Below are positions 1 through 9,954 of a DNA stretch of 64,000 nucleotides, piece by piece. The notes beneath the pieces were generated by a model. That model had not been told where the DNA came from. It searched no databases and saw nothing but the letters and a program-made list of their open reading frames with translations. Position 1 is the first letter of the stretch. Each line of letters begins with the position of its first letter. Made by a program: the position numbers and the translations under genes. Source of the DNA: Cryptomeria japonica (Eukaryota > Streptophyta > Pinopsida > Cupressales > Cupressaceae); contig NC_081405.1 of NCBI RefSeq assembly GCF_030272615.1, forward strand, positions 472,614,008-472,678,007. The letters run 5' to 3'.

Positions 1-736
1 ACTTGAAAAAATGTTTCTTATCTTGCTTAATCTTCTTTAGGTTGCTCATCAATTCACTAAGATGCACTCCACACAGATCATATCTCTTGTCCTCCTTGAG
101 AACTTGATAGGTTGCATATATTGCAGTACCAAATACTGAATTTTGTCTATTGGACTGGTACACCTTATATCCTGTCATCATTGAGGAAAATCTCACATCA
201 TGTTCAATGATATCACTTATTGTCATCGATCGATTATCATGCTGGGATCTGGTAACCTTTGATACAGTGGTATTTTTTACATGTCCCAGACTGGGTATCT
301 CACTAGTTGCATTCAAATAGGTTACCACTTGAATGGCTTGATTTTTTATCTTATGAGGTCCATCTAGCCATATAAATTCATCATGGATTTAGCTCAAGAC
401 ATACTTGACCCATTCAGGTTCATCGAAAATCAAAAAGTGAATAAACTAGATAAAACCCTTATCTTGTAATGATTTGAAATCAAGCTTCAGATTCCCCATT
501 TCATCCATCATATGCTTGGTGTATAATGATAACATGTCTACATTGCCAATCTCTTCGATATTGCAATGAATGTATGCCCTAATATCCTCATTTTGCAACA
601 CTCCATATGACATAGAAGAAAATGCTCCTTCTGGATCATCTTCGACCAATTTGAACATACGTTTCTTGAATACTAGCCTTGCCCTTTCAATAATTTCTAC
701 TACCAATGGAGTTGCTACATTAGATGATGATGCCAT
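1..736 (-). pseudogene. Element C ORF2, N-terminal part, conserved protein of unknown function
   Basis: The frame opens at ATG 736 and reads through two visible stops to the window edge. Its layout follows ORF2 of element B: an MA- start, an EEIGNVD segment (B has EELGHVE), a WVKYVLS..HDEFIWL segment (B has WVKFVLSRVHDDFMWL), then an RQNSVFGTAIYATY segment (B has RENSVACAAVDIAY), a DLCG motif and a Lys-rich end. This is a clear homologue by motif order, although overall identity is low. It has no domain I can name; a resemblance to the 'putative plant transposon protein' type is only a guess. Two diverged copies with the same blocks argue that the protein was under selection in active elements. 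Confidence 0.6.
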
Positions 737-1200
737 TTTGAAATAGGGTTATAAACATATAGCTTGAACATGGATAAATACCTTTTCAATTTCAACCAGA
801 TACTAGGAATCACTGTCGGATCGCTTCAAGCTCTGTTTTCACTACTTAATCATGTTCACCTCTCTCTCCTTCTCTTTCTCTTTATTTGTAATGTGAAGAA
901 TGAATAATAGAGTGCCTTTTTATCCATTGAAAACCTAACTTTAAGCTGTAATAAATGCATAGCCCTAAAGGCTTTCCGAATACCCTGTTTCTTCAATAAT
1001 TTATCACCGGATTCTCAGATCACCATGAAATCTTCTGGATATCAACTGCACAACTAGTCTCAACCATCTACAACCTTCCTCTATCATTTATAGATCTATT
1101 AAAGAGGGTTTTAAGGATCTGCATGAAAATCTTTCCCCTAAGGTCAAATGCCTTACTTACTGGATGAGGTTCCAACATCAAAATCTGGTGTGAAGCCATT

Positions 1201-2302
1201 CTAAATATTTGAATCTTCCTTCTTAACCCACATCTTCTTATGCTTCTCTCTGACCTCTTCAACCTTCACTTTTCCCTTTTCATCTGATTTGTTCTTGTTT
1301 ACCAGAGCATTTTTCCTCACATTCTTGCTTTTGCAACATTTTGCAATGTGATCGGATTTGTTGCATTCATAGCAAATACAATTTCCTTGCATAGGCCTGA
1401 AGTTCATCTGACTCGGTCTCATCCTACATTAGTTAGATATGTTTCCAAACATTCCACAAGAATAGCATCTCTTATTTTGGAAATTATTCATCACTACTCT
1501 ACACATGTTTGATTTATGATTAAAATTTTTGCATTTGAAACATTGACAGGTAAAGGTAGGACCACTATTCATCATCCTATTTCTGTATTGACTTGACCTA
1601 TGACCAAATTTATTGCAAAAAAAACATTTACCATTGAATTTATAAGCATTAGGTTGTCTTATCAGAGGTCTCTTGTTCTTCTAAGTATTGCTTTGTCCAG
1701 AACCGAAGGATTCTCCTTTCTCATATCCAAGTCCTCGCATGTCTTTTCCACTTCTTTGACTTTCTAGCATCTCATCTGGCCTGGCTCAAGTAGCATTAAA
1801 TTTTTCTTTGTACTCATTAGCAATGGAAAGTTTATCTCTCAGAATTATGATCTGCCTTTCAAATTCTTGCCCATTATTCTTGGATTGCACCAATTCAAGT
1901 CTCTACTGATCATTCTCATAGTTCAATCTGCAACATTCCCTAGATCTATCCTTCAATGATTGAGTCATATTTTCCTCATTCTTCTTCTTGTCTTCAATTT
2001 CCTTTGTCAACTTCATCACAATGGATTGCATCTCATTCTTCAGGACTGCATTATCTAGCAAGCTTCTCACATTCAACTGCCTTGTCTTGTAGGGCTTGAT
2101 TGTCAAAGCTTTGTTCTTCTTTCTCTTTGAGTTTATCCATCAATTCCTTTCTCTTCTCTCTATATGTGTTCACCTGTTCTTTCAAAGATTCAATCAAATT
2201 TTTAGCAACATCGAGACTTCTCCTTAGGCTACTTTTCTCTTTCATAGCTGCATCAAGATCTTCAAGTGCCACAGTAAGTCACTTCTGCAAACTGGAGTCC
2301 AT
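1201..2302 (-). pseudogene. Element C ORF1, coiled-coil and zinc-knuckle gag-like protein
   Basis: From ATG 2302 the minus strand encodes a Lys/Glu-rich coiled coil (about 2272-1900, one frameshift near 2060). It is followed by four CCHC-type zinc knuckles between about 1640 and 1350. Only two knuckles keep all ligands or nearly so (CFKC...H...C and CYEC...H...C). The first has lost its last Cys to Tyr, and the third has Asn for His plus an internal stop. A Lys-rich tail ends at 1201. Multiple knuckles suggest nucleic-acid binding as in gag nucleocapsid. The same architecture with five knuckles is found in element B. Confidence 0.6.
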
Positions 2303-2356
2303 TGGTCCAATATTTCAGATCTTCCTTAAGATGTTAGGCTCCTTCCGAGGAACTAG

Positions 2357-2368
2357 GCTCTGATACCA
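2357..2368 (-). promoter_or_regulatory. Primer binding site (initiator tRNA-Met) of element C
   Basis: The minus strand reads TGGTATCAGAGC, the standard plant LTR-retrotransposon primer site complementary to the 3' end of initiator tRNA-Met. It sits two bases from the LTR edge at 2371, the same spacing as in elements A and B. Confidence 0.85.
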
Positions 2369-2370
2369 AT

Positions 2371-3494
2371 TGTTAGAATCAATGAACACTGAGAGGGGGG
2401 GCGAATCAGTGTTATGCAATTCACCAATTTATTAAACCGATTCTTAAACCACCAGTGCATAAGAATGAAAGTAAAGTACAAAAACATAAACCAATCAACC
2501 ACAAAACCATAACAACAAGATTTTTACATGGAACCCAGAAAGGGAAAAAGCACTGTGGGATTTGAACCCACAATATTATTATACTTTGATCAGGAGTATG
2601 ATAATATTACAAAAAAGGGGAATGCACTTGCCTTCAAGCTCACTACCTGGAGCTCACTACAAAAATACAAGAGGGCTACAACCTGAAGGACACATTTTCC
2701 TACAAATGGTTATAAAAGATTATAATAATATCTGAACTAAAGAATAACATATACTAATACCAAATAGCAATTCTGGTTAGGCACAATTTGTCTTCTGCAA
2801 CTGTTCTGTCTTTCTACTTTTCTCTACTGCTCTGTCATATACTGGTGCACTAAAACCTTCAATTACATTCACCAAAATTTGCACATTTGCTCATACAGAC
2901 TTCTCACACATATCTCATACCACAAAATATTCAAATGTATCGGTCTTATATATCCTCATCAACAAAACAATTCAATTCCCATGTTGGCTTCCAAAACCTA
3001 CATAACACACAACATGAAACATGTATCAACAAGTCAGCTCATTCCATCCATAAATCCATATGTGAAACTAAACAAGATGATAACAAGATTCACATCTATT
3101 AGACCAATCTCCTTGAACTCAAAACCAATCACCAAAATCATCCCAAGGATTCCGGATCACATGTTACATAAAAATAACTTTGTTCTTCCTAGATTATCGA
3201 ATACCGAACCTTTAATCTCGCTCATGAATCAACATCGGTTACTAGGATTACAAAATAAGACACCTCAAACCTCAAATCATTTGCCTCTATTACCACAACC
3301 AAAGTAATGCAACCAAAATCAAGATCTACATATTGTACTCATACTCTATCGGATACTATATTCCACCTTCCAGACTTATGCCAAATCAAATCTACACATA
3401 CTGGATATGATTTCTAAACTGATTTGCCATAAATGATATCTCCTAAGAATCTCTCATGCATCAATCTTCATTGGAATAGTGTCTCTTCCCAACA
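2371..3494 (-). repeat. 5' LTR of element C
   Basis: The LTR begins at the primer site with TGTTAG on the plus strand and is taken to end at CCCAACA (3494). Its partner lies outside the window, so the far edge rests on the TG...CA rule and on a length (1124 bp) close to those of A and B. It contains the conserved U5 block near 2521-2577, a GTGGG stem, spacer and CCCAC, that is also present in the LTRs of A, B and the solo LTR. Long open frames inside it are chance. Confidence 0.6.
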
Positions 3495-3529
3495 ATCTCA
3501 TCTTGTTGGTCAAAAAATATTTGTTAATC

Positions 3530-5438
3530 CATATGCATGTTGTACCTTTGTCTATCCATATCACACTCTAGTCCATCCTCTCCTAAGGATGAATAGTCTA
3601 TAGTTACCCCATGCGCTCCAAATGATAACATGTTGACCATGTGATCCCCCATCTCTTGCTTATAAGTTGTTTTATCTCTCACTTATTGAGCTATCACACA
3701 TAAATTAGGTGCATGAGGCAGATTACAAGCAACACACCAAGGGTTATCCTCTACCATTTGCCCCATACTTTTTTAGCTGACCAAGAGTCTCTTTGCTATT
3801 GTTTTATTTTTCCTCAATAGGATTTCATCTTTCCAATTAGTCCTATAGGGCATATCATGCAGCCTTGGTCTATGAAAATTAGGTCTATCATATGCAGTTC
3901 TATAACCTTTTGCCACTTTATTAGATAAATCTTTTACAACATTCCAAACCTTTTCTAACTTATCTTCTTCTTTTGTTTGATTGTTTTGATTATTTTTGGG
4001 TTCTACAATATTCCGATTCCCTCTCTCTTTCCCACTTTTCTTGAATCTTTTGACATTTTCTATCTTTAAGGCCCATCTACATGCTTCATTAAGATTGTTT
4101 GGATTTTTCATTCTCAATTCATACCTCAAATGTATTCATATAAAGCTCTATTCTCATAAGATCAATAGGCTTTAAATGTGGTGGAATTTTGTCCAATGAT
4201 TTCTTAAAGCTCAAATTAAATTTCGAGACTAATTCATTGAGATTTTTCTAAATATTTGTGATTTCATGTAAGGCAAAATTTGGATTTGAATTATCACCAT
4301 ATTGCTCCTTAAAAATCTTCCTGAATGCATTCCACAAGGTTATTTTTGCATCAAGAAAGTTTTTGAACCAATCTCTTGCATCTTCTTTAAGGGATTGCAT
4401 AAACAACTTCATATACACACATTCATACTGAACATCAAAGTTATCCATCAATGTTTCAAATGCCCCGATATGATCTTCTGCTGATATAGCATGATTTCCT
4501 ATAAACATAGGTACTGCATTTCTCACTTCATTGATGATTGGGTTTGGGTACCCAATGATCCTAGAAAAATCCAACTGTCTAAACATAGTTATATTCATGG
4601 GTCTCCTAGCAAGTAGATTTTTCCTTTGATTTGATTGATATTGTTGGTACTGTGCTTGTTGATTCTGCATTTGTGGGGCTTGTTGGAACTGCTGATGTTG
4701 ATGATTCTGATAGTTTCCACCATAATTAAATTGTGGTGCGTAATGTCTAGTCCCAAAAGGAATATATCCCCTATTATGGTAACCCATTCCACCTTGACTC
4801 ATGGCTACACTAGTTCCAAAGGGTCTGGAAATTGTAGTTAAACTAATAGGAGAAAATGTCATTGGCATAGTATATTGAGTGTATTGTAAAGTAATCTCAA
4901 CTAAAGTAGCCATTAAAGTATGTGACGAATTACTAGTCATTGGCATGCTCTATTGTAATTGGGTAGATGTGTGGGGAATGTATTATGTAGTCATGTTGGC
5001 CACCTCCTAAGATATTATATCCCTCTTTTGTATTAGCATCAATCTCCTTTCCTTTTCAAGCAAGTCAATCTCAGCCTGTACGTTTCACTCCAAAGACCCT
5101 TGTGTCTGGCTACTTGATGAGGATGATCTGTTGCTAGCCCCTATATATTGTCATGCCAAAGCCCTATATGCATGGTTTAATATCATTGCATCATACCGAT
5201 TTTGTATTTTTCTTTCGACTTCTATATGGAAACTTTCTTCTTCTGCAAGTGGAGTAGTATATTGACTGAAATATCTTCCATCCTTATCTTTTTGGGGTTC
5301 CATTTTAGCTATATTTCCTTCATTTTGATTTTGGTTTTGGTTTTTTCTTCTATTATTTCTTTTTGGCCCTAGTTCTATGTGATCAATTGGATGGTTCTTA
5401 TGTAATAACCTCCTTCCAAACATTAAAGGTTGTATCAA
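3530..5438 (-). pseudogene. Ty3/gypsy-type gag, degraded
   Basis: Minus-strand frames from 5438 to about 3530 read as a gag. They hold a charged N-terminus, a Gln/Asn/Tyr-rich stretch (about 4790-4620) and a retrotransposon gag core with an IGAFETLMDNFDVQ block, then YMKLFMQSLKEDARDWF and FRKIFKEQYG near 4500-4290. A Lys-rich linker and one CX2CX3HX4C knuckle (about 3740-3710) follow. There are several in-frame stops and a frameshift near 4140. No protease or polymerase follows, because the frame runs straight into LTR C at 3494. The element is therefore truncated, and its 5' LTR is probably split by G. It has no partner in the window. Confidence 0.65.
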
Positions 5439-6062
5439 TTTTTTGTTTTATATATCTGAGATTGTAATGAAGAAAGTCAGAGTCACCATCCTTTTAGGGA
5501 GTTTGTTCTTCTTCTTCGAAGTCTTTTCCTACAATAGAGTAACTTATAACTTATAATAATTATCAAATATAAATCTTAATATTGTGACTCCTTTTCCCAA
5601 AAAAAATTATCAACTGTCCCTAGTAGAGTCACCAATCTATTGGTTCCCAATCAATAGATTGCAAAACCCGAAGAATGTGCCAAGTTCTATGTTTAGGATG
5701 TGCAATTGACTTGGCCAATGAAAAAAAATGTTCGAAGGAAGATATCTTCTACTCTTCAGGCTCTACAAAATCTTTGTGGTTATACCTTCAATATAAAATA
5801 TTTACAACCTTATTTAAATCCATGTTTCAAATCCACTCAGTATGACACTTATACTCTAAGTGAATGCTTAATTCCTTAGTACTCCTACTATTTATTTGTT
5901 TGAAATAAAGAATATTAAATACCTAATAAAAGTATTTTACATGATTATGATCAGTTCCTCCTTCAGGGTTACAAAGTCACATATATCCAATTTCTAATTA
6001 TAATTCAAGTTATTTGGAATTCAGATGTGTTTATACTTTATATAAACATGCAAGAATGTAGT
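5439..6062. other. Leader and probable LTR fragment upstream of the gypsy gag
   Basis: No coding signal is visible. Near 5615-5640 the minus strand carries a GGTGACTCTACTAGGGAC-like stretch of the kind common just after the primer site of plant gypsy elements. A perfect 10-bp hairpin (5633-5642 with 5652-5661) overlaps its edge. The rest is AT-rich and ends at the target duplication of element G (6058-6062), so the 5' LTR of the gag element probably continued beyond and was interrupted. LTR edges cannot be fixed. Confidence 0.35.
6058..6062. repeat. Target site duplication of element G, left copy (GTAGT)
   Basis: GTAGT here matches GTAGT at 18825-18829, directly outside the two LTR ends. A five-base duplication is normal for Ty3/gypsy integration. 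Confidence 0.85.
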
Positions 6063-6844
6063 TGTGTATGGTGAAAATGGATAACAACAACAATATTGGA
6101 AGGCTAAATGAATTCAACCACAAAACCCTATCCTAACAACAACAAAGATCCACCATAACATATGAAGATTACCTAAGACAATGCAAATCAAATGAAATCA
6201 CAAAGATTATACCATCACATGTCCAATAGGGTTTGGATCTTCATTCTTCCTATCTCCATTGATCTTGCTTGATATATTTGCTCTCAGATTTTATATGCAC
6301 AAGAGCTCAACAAAGAACGGAAATGTGATTGCAAGTAGGCTTGATCGCATATGAAAGTTCGAAAGCGTAGAGTAGTCGAATAATCATCGGGGGTTGATAA
6401 TGAAGGAAGAATCTCTTTATATAGAAGACACTATAAGAAATAGAGGGATAAGATTGAGAGGTGTAAAAGATAAATGGTCGGCTATGATTAGAGGGTAGGT
6501 AAAAGAAATAATAAAATAATGAGAGGGTATGTAGTGTATGAATTAAGAGATGAATGACATGTGTCATAGGTAGAAAAGGTTAATAAATTAATTAAATAAA
6601 TAAAGATTTATTTAATTAATAGAGGAAGTGGGATCAATTAAATAAATAAGATATTTATTTAATTTAGAAAAAGGATAATTTAAATAAATAAATATATTTA
6701 TTTAAATGAGAAATAAGGCTAGAAGAGGATAAATGAATTAATTAAATAAATAAAGATTTATTTAATTAATAGAAGAATTAGGCTAAGATAATTAAATAAA
6801 TAAAATATTTATTTAATTAGACTGGACAATTTTAGGTGTCTACA
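6063..6844 (-). repeat. 3' LTR of element G (782 bp)
   Basis: The sequence runs from TGTGTATGG to GTCTACA on the plus strand, so the minus-strand LTR starts TGTAGACACC. It matches 18078-18824 closely except for about 32 bp near 6490 that is missing in the other copy. The U3 part (about 6570-6830) holds five AT-rich imperfect palindromes. The 86-codon open frame at 6307-6567 lies inside the LTR and is not a gene. Confidence 0.9.
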
Positions 6845-6862
6845 TTTTGGCCCTCTTTGAGA
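6845..6862 (-). promoter_or_regulatory. Polypurine tract of element G
   Basis: The minus strand reads AAAGAGGGCCAAAATG directly against the 3' LTR. This is purine-rich as expected for the plus-strand primer, though with an interrupting CC. Confidence 0.6.
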
Positions 6863-7099
6863 CAATGCAACTTGTCGCGTTGTTTCAAAGAAGATAAGAT
6901 GAACTGATACAAAGTCACCCCAAGATGGGAATGATATGCCCCCTCGAGAGATTGATGAAAATATCTGAAAATATCGTAGACAATCTCTCAATAAGAAAGA
7001 AAGGGGAGAATGGACTAACTGGATAGGATAGAGTGATAGAGTCATGAGACAAAGAAGACTTCCTCGGGAGACTAGGCTGGGGCTAGGGCTAGAGCAGTC

Positions 7100-7108
7100 T
7101 ATAAAATA
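7100..7108 (+). promoter_or_regulatory. TATA box of the antisense plant-mobile-domain gene
   Basis: TATAAAATA lies about 98 bases before the first ATG (7198) of the plus-strand gene, in a purine-rich leader with no intervening ATG that I can see. It drives the strand opposite to gag. Spacing and sequence fit a plant core promoter; activity is inferred. Confidence 0.55.
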
Positions 7109-7379
7109 GACCACAAGGGGAATACATCCTCATTGTCATCCACACATCCAAGAGATCAAAGTATAGAGAGAGAATAGAGCAGCAATAGTCAGCAACGATG
7201 GCATTGGTGCATAGATTCGATTGTGTTCGCCGATTTCAGAGGCCAGCAGATGCTAGAGAGTCGGTGAGTGCCGCAAAACCTCCTTGTACTTTGTTGTAAT
7301 AATTGTTGTCATTAATGCATGTTAGGTAGTGTAATAAATGCATTTTAGAATATGTCCAACAAGGTCAAAAAAATGCCGA

Positions 7380-7640
7380 GGTGTGTCTATGTTGGTGTCA
7401 GGCACATCTAGGTTAGCTAGTCGCGTCTGTGTTTGTGCCAGGCACGTCTGTGAAGGAAAAAGCATCTATGCCAAATGCAAGCGCATCTGCAGTGTGCAGA
7501 CGTGTTTGTGCTATGTGGGCACATCTGTGTAGAGCATAGGCACATCTATGTATTTCAGGCGCATCTGTGCAGAGCAGGCGTGTTTGTGCAATATGTAAAC
7601 GCGTATATGTCATGAAGGCATGTTTGTGTCTTCTAGGTCA
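7380..7640 (+). repeat. About 13 degenerate 19-bp repeats with core CRTCTGTG, in the PMD-gene intron
   Basis: Units such as GGCACATCTGTG, GGCGCATCTGTG and GGCACGTCTGTG recur every 18-21 bases inside the intron of the antisense gene. The same core, read on the minus strand, is repeated in the gag leader of this element (16316-16510 and 17700-17965). Both arrays therefore read CGTCTGTG in the sense of the gene they accompany. Confidence 0.75.
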
Positions 7641-7840
7641 AATCGACAGTTCTATGATGAACATATGTTGTTGATTGGATAAGCTACTGAGAGGATACAC
7701 TCAAGCAAGTCCTCTCGGGAAGACTGGGATAGCAGATAGGGCTGGGATTGACAATTCTGTGATAGAACATATGTTGCCAATTGGATAAGTTACTCAAGAG
7801 GATACACTCAAGCAGAGGCCCTAGGATAAGATAGATCGAG

Positions 7841-8160
7841 GCACTTTGTGATGAACAGGGAGTACCAAGACATAGTACTTTGTGATGAACAGGGAGTACT
7901 AATATGAGCAACACTTTGTGATGAATAGGGAGTGCAAATATGAGCAACACTTTGTGATGAACATGGAGTGCAAATATGAACAGCACTTTGTGATGAACAG
8001 GGAGTGCTAAAACACATAGTACTTTGTGATGAACAAGGAGTACCACTAGGATAAACAACAACACTTTGCGATGAATAGTGAGTGTTACTAGGATAGAGCG
8101 CCATATGATAGATATAATCACTAAGATAATAAGCAACATTTTGTGATGAACAGTGAATGC
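7841..8160 (+). repeat. Eight imperfect 36-bp direct repeats in the PMD-gene intron
   Basis: Copies of a unit with core CACTTTGTGATGAACAGGGAGT start at 7841, 7875, 7911, 7947, 7983, 8019, 8061 and 8136. The first six are 34-36 bases apart and the last two are looser. They lie just before the splice acceptor at 8196. Open frames on the minus strand through this array are low-complexity by-products. The units abut without unique spacers, so this is not a CRISPR-like array. Confidence 0.85.
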
Positions 8161-9954
8161 TACTTTAACTGACCCAGTTGATTTGCTTGACTGCAGGAGT
8201 ACCTACCTATGTTGTAGTCATGGGAGAGATTCCCATCGACTCAGATTTTATGACCGGAGATGACTTTCAAGGACAGAGCAGCGATTGAGGTTATGGGCTT
8301 GCAATTCATTCTATATGTGCTTGAGTTTCAGGCGAACATGGGATTGTTGATTACATTTGCTGAGAGATGGCACTCTGAGATATGCACATTCCATTTACCA
8401 ATGGGTGAGATGACAGTCACCTTGGAGGATGTATACAGGATACTGAGGATACCAATCGATGGGGAGTTGATTGCCTATGATCAAGACGGAGATAGTGATG
8501 CCTTGAGACGAGTGTTTTAGGATCCCAGACTGGAGATGAGGGCAAGACACATGGAATGGGATACCATGACACAGACAGGATTAGCACTACCATCAGTACT
8601 AGCAGGAGTGATCAATGGGTTCCTATGTCCAGATAGGGCAACACGAGGGTTGGTTGTGGGCTAGGGGAGCACCTTAGAGACACTGGTGACATAACATACT
8701 AGATATGCCTGGGGACCGTGTGTGCTGGCGCATTTGTACTATGAGCTCCATCAATTTGTATACCATGGATCCGTAGGATTGGGCTGTGGAGTGACACTAT
8801 TACAGGTATGGGCTTATGAGCATTTGTCGGTGACCCGATCGATTCACTTCAGAAGCAGGGGCCATGGGCATAGTTTTGTTCACTTATATGACATGATTAC
8901 CTCGCAGTCGTGGATCGAGAGACTAGAGCACTGGTGCAGGGTCATCGATGAGATTGACATTATAGTATGGAGGTTGTACCAAGAGTGTGAGGAGTGGGAG
9001 GATGACATTGTGGAGCTACCTTATACATTCAGGAGCAGGTAACTGATTGGGTGGACGCCTTATGTACTAGAGAGGCAGTTGGTTGATAGGGTATGTAGGC
9101 AGTTCGGCTGGATTCAGCGGATGCCACGGGGTTCTAGGATGTATGCTCGGATAGTGAGAGATTAGGCACACTTTGGGCCTTTATTATCATATGATCAGGC
9201 AGCGATGCAGCTGGTGGGGATGACTCCCTTTCCTTGGGATATGTGGCCAGAGATAGAGGATGCAGGGATGGATGTAGAGTATAGTGCATATTGGGCTAAG
9301 TATCCATTTCCTTGACTGACGGATCCAGGTGAGCACATAGATGGAGATGGCAGGGGGGATGAGGATGATGATGGAGATGGTGGGGGTAGAGGCTGGTGGA
9401 GGAGGTGGGGTGTGATAGGGGAGAGGAGAGTGGCTCCATGGAGAGAGGGTGGAGAGGAGAGATAGGCTCGGGTGGTGAGAGGTCGAGGTGGTTTACCTTT
9501 ACAGGTACAGGGGGGAGAGGAGGAGGATGAGCTATTGGAGTTGAGGGAGATCTACCAGGGATAGGCAGATGAGATCCAGGGTCTCGAGAAGTAGAGGGAT
9601 AGTCTTCGGAGACAGCTAAGGGACACAGAGCAGGAGAGGGATCAGGCCATTCAACGCTATACAGAGGTTGAGATAGCACTGAGGACTGGGAGGCAGGTGG
9701 CAGAGGACACAGGAGCTAGATATGCTTATGTTCTACGATCCGAGGAGGAGATAGGCTACTGGAGAGACCTATACTATGTGGTTGTTCCACTAGAGCAGGG
9801 GGTCAAGAGCTTCCATAGACCATCATGGACAGCAACGACCATTGGAGGGAGGGATAGGAGACAGGCATCCAGCGGTGGGGTTATGGGTCCTCCACCACCA
9901 CCAGAAAGAGGGGGTAGGGGAGATGATCCTGGGGTGGGTCCTTCCAGGGCTTAG

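Larger units (their letters stand above)
1..3494 (-). mobile_element. Non-autonomous LTR retroelement C, 5' part, cut by window edge
   Basis: Read on the minus strand, the 5' LTR lies at 2371-3494, followed by an iMet-tRNA primer site, a coiled-coil/zinc-knuckle reading frame and a second reading frame that runs off the window at base 1. The order and protein content match element B (36915-44931), so this is a diverged relative. No reverse transcriptase or integrase is visible, but the 3' end is outside the window, so their absence is only inferred from B. The 3' LTR and target duplication cannot be seen. Both frames carry stops and at least one frameshift, so this copy is dead. Confidence 0.75.
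7198..9954 (+). pseudogene. Antisense plant mobile domain (PMD) gene inside element G, two exons
   Basis: Exon 1 is 7198-7263 (22 codons from ATG), ending at a consensus donor TCG|GTGAGT. The intron is 7264-8196 and ends CTGCAG. Exon 2 begins at 8197 in the same phase and runs in one frame to a TAG at 9952. The domain is recognised from ITFAERWHSEICTFHLP, GEMTVTLEDV and RILRIPIDGE (about 8340-8460). This is the pattern of the plant mobile (aminotransferase-like) domain of MAIN/MAIL proteins and many plant transposons. A C-terminal Arg/Glu-rich, probably coiled-coil stretch (about 9500-9700) and a Pro/Gly-rich end follow. Eleven in-frame stops (7 TAG, 2 TGA, 2 TAA) but no frameshift in about 590 codons make it a dead copy with a preserved frame. 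Confidence 0.75.

Noticed and set aside
2879-3307. 142-codon plus-strand frame
   Set aside because: It lies inside the LTR of element C and on the opposite strand; chance opening.
6307-6567. 86-codon minus-strand frame
   Set aside because: It is contained in the 3' LTR of element G, and the copy in the other LTR is not preserved as a frame.
7684-8139. Minus-strand frames with repeated SSQSVAHI-like units that look like a repeat protein
   Set aside because: They are by-products of the 36-bp tandem repeat in the intron of the antisense gene; the period is a multiple of three, so frames stay open.
7841-8160. CRISPR-like spaced direct repeats
   Set aside because: Repeats abut without unique spacers, vary in length and lie in a plant retroelement intron.
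9296-9679. Pro-rich minus-strand frame of 127 codons
   Set aside because: It is the shadow of the Gly/Glu/Arg-rich part of the PMD gene on the plus strand.
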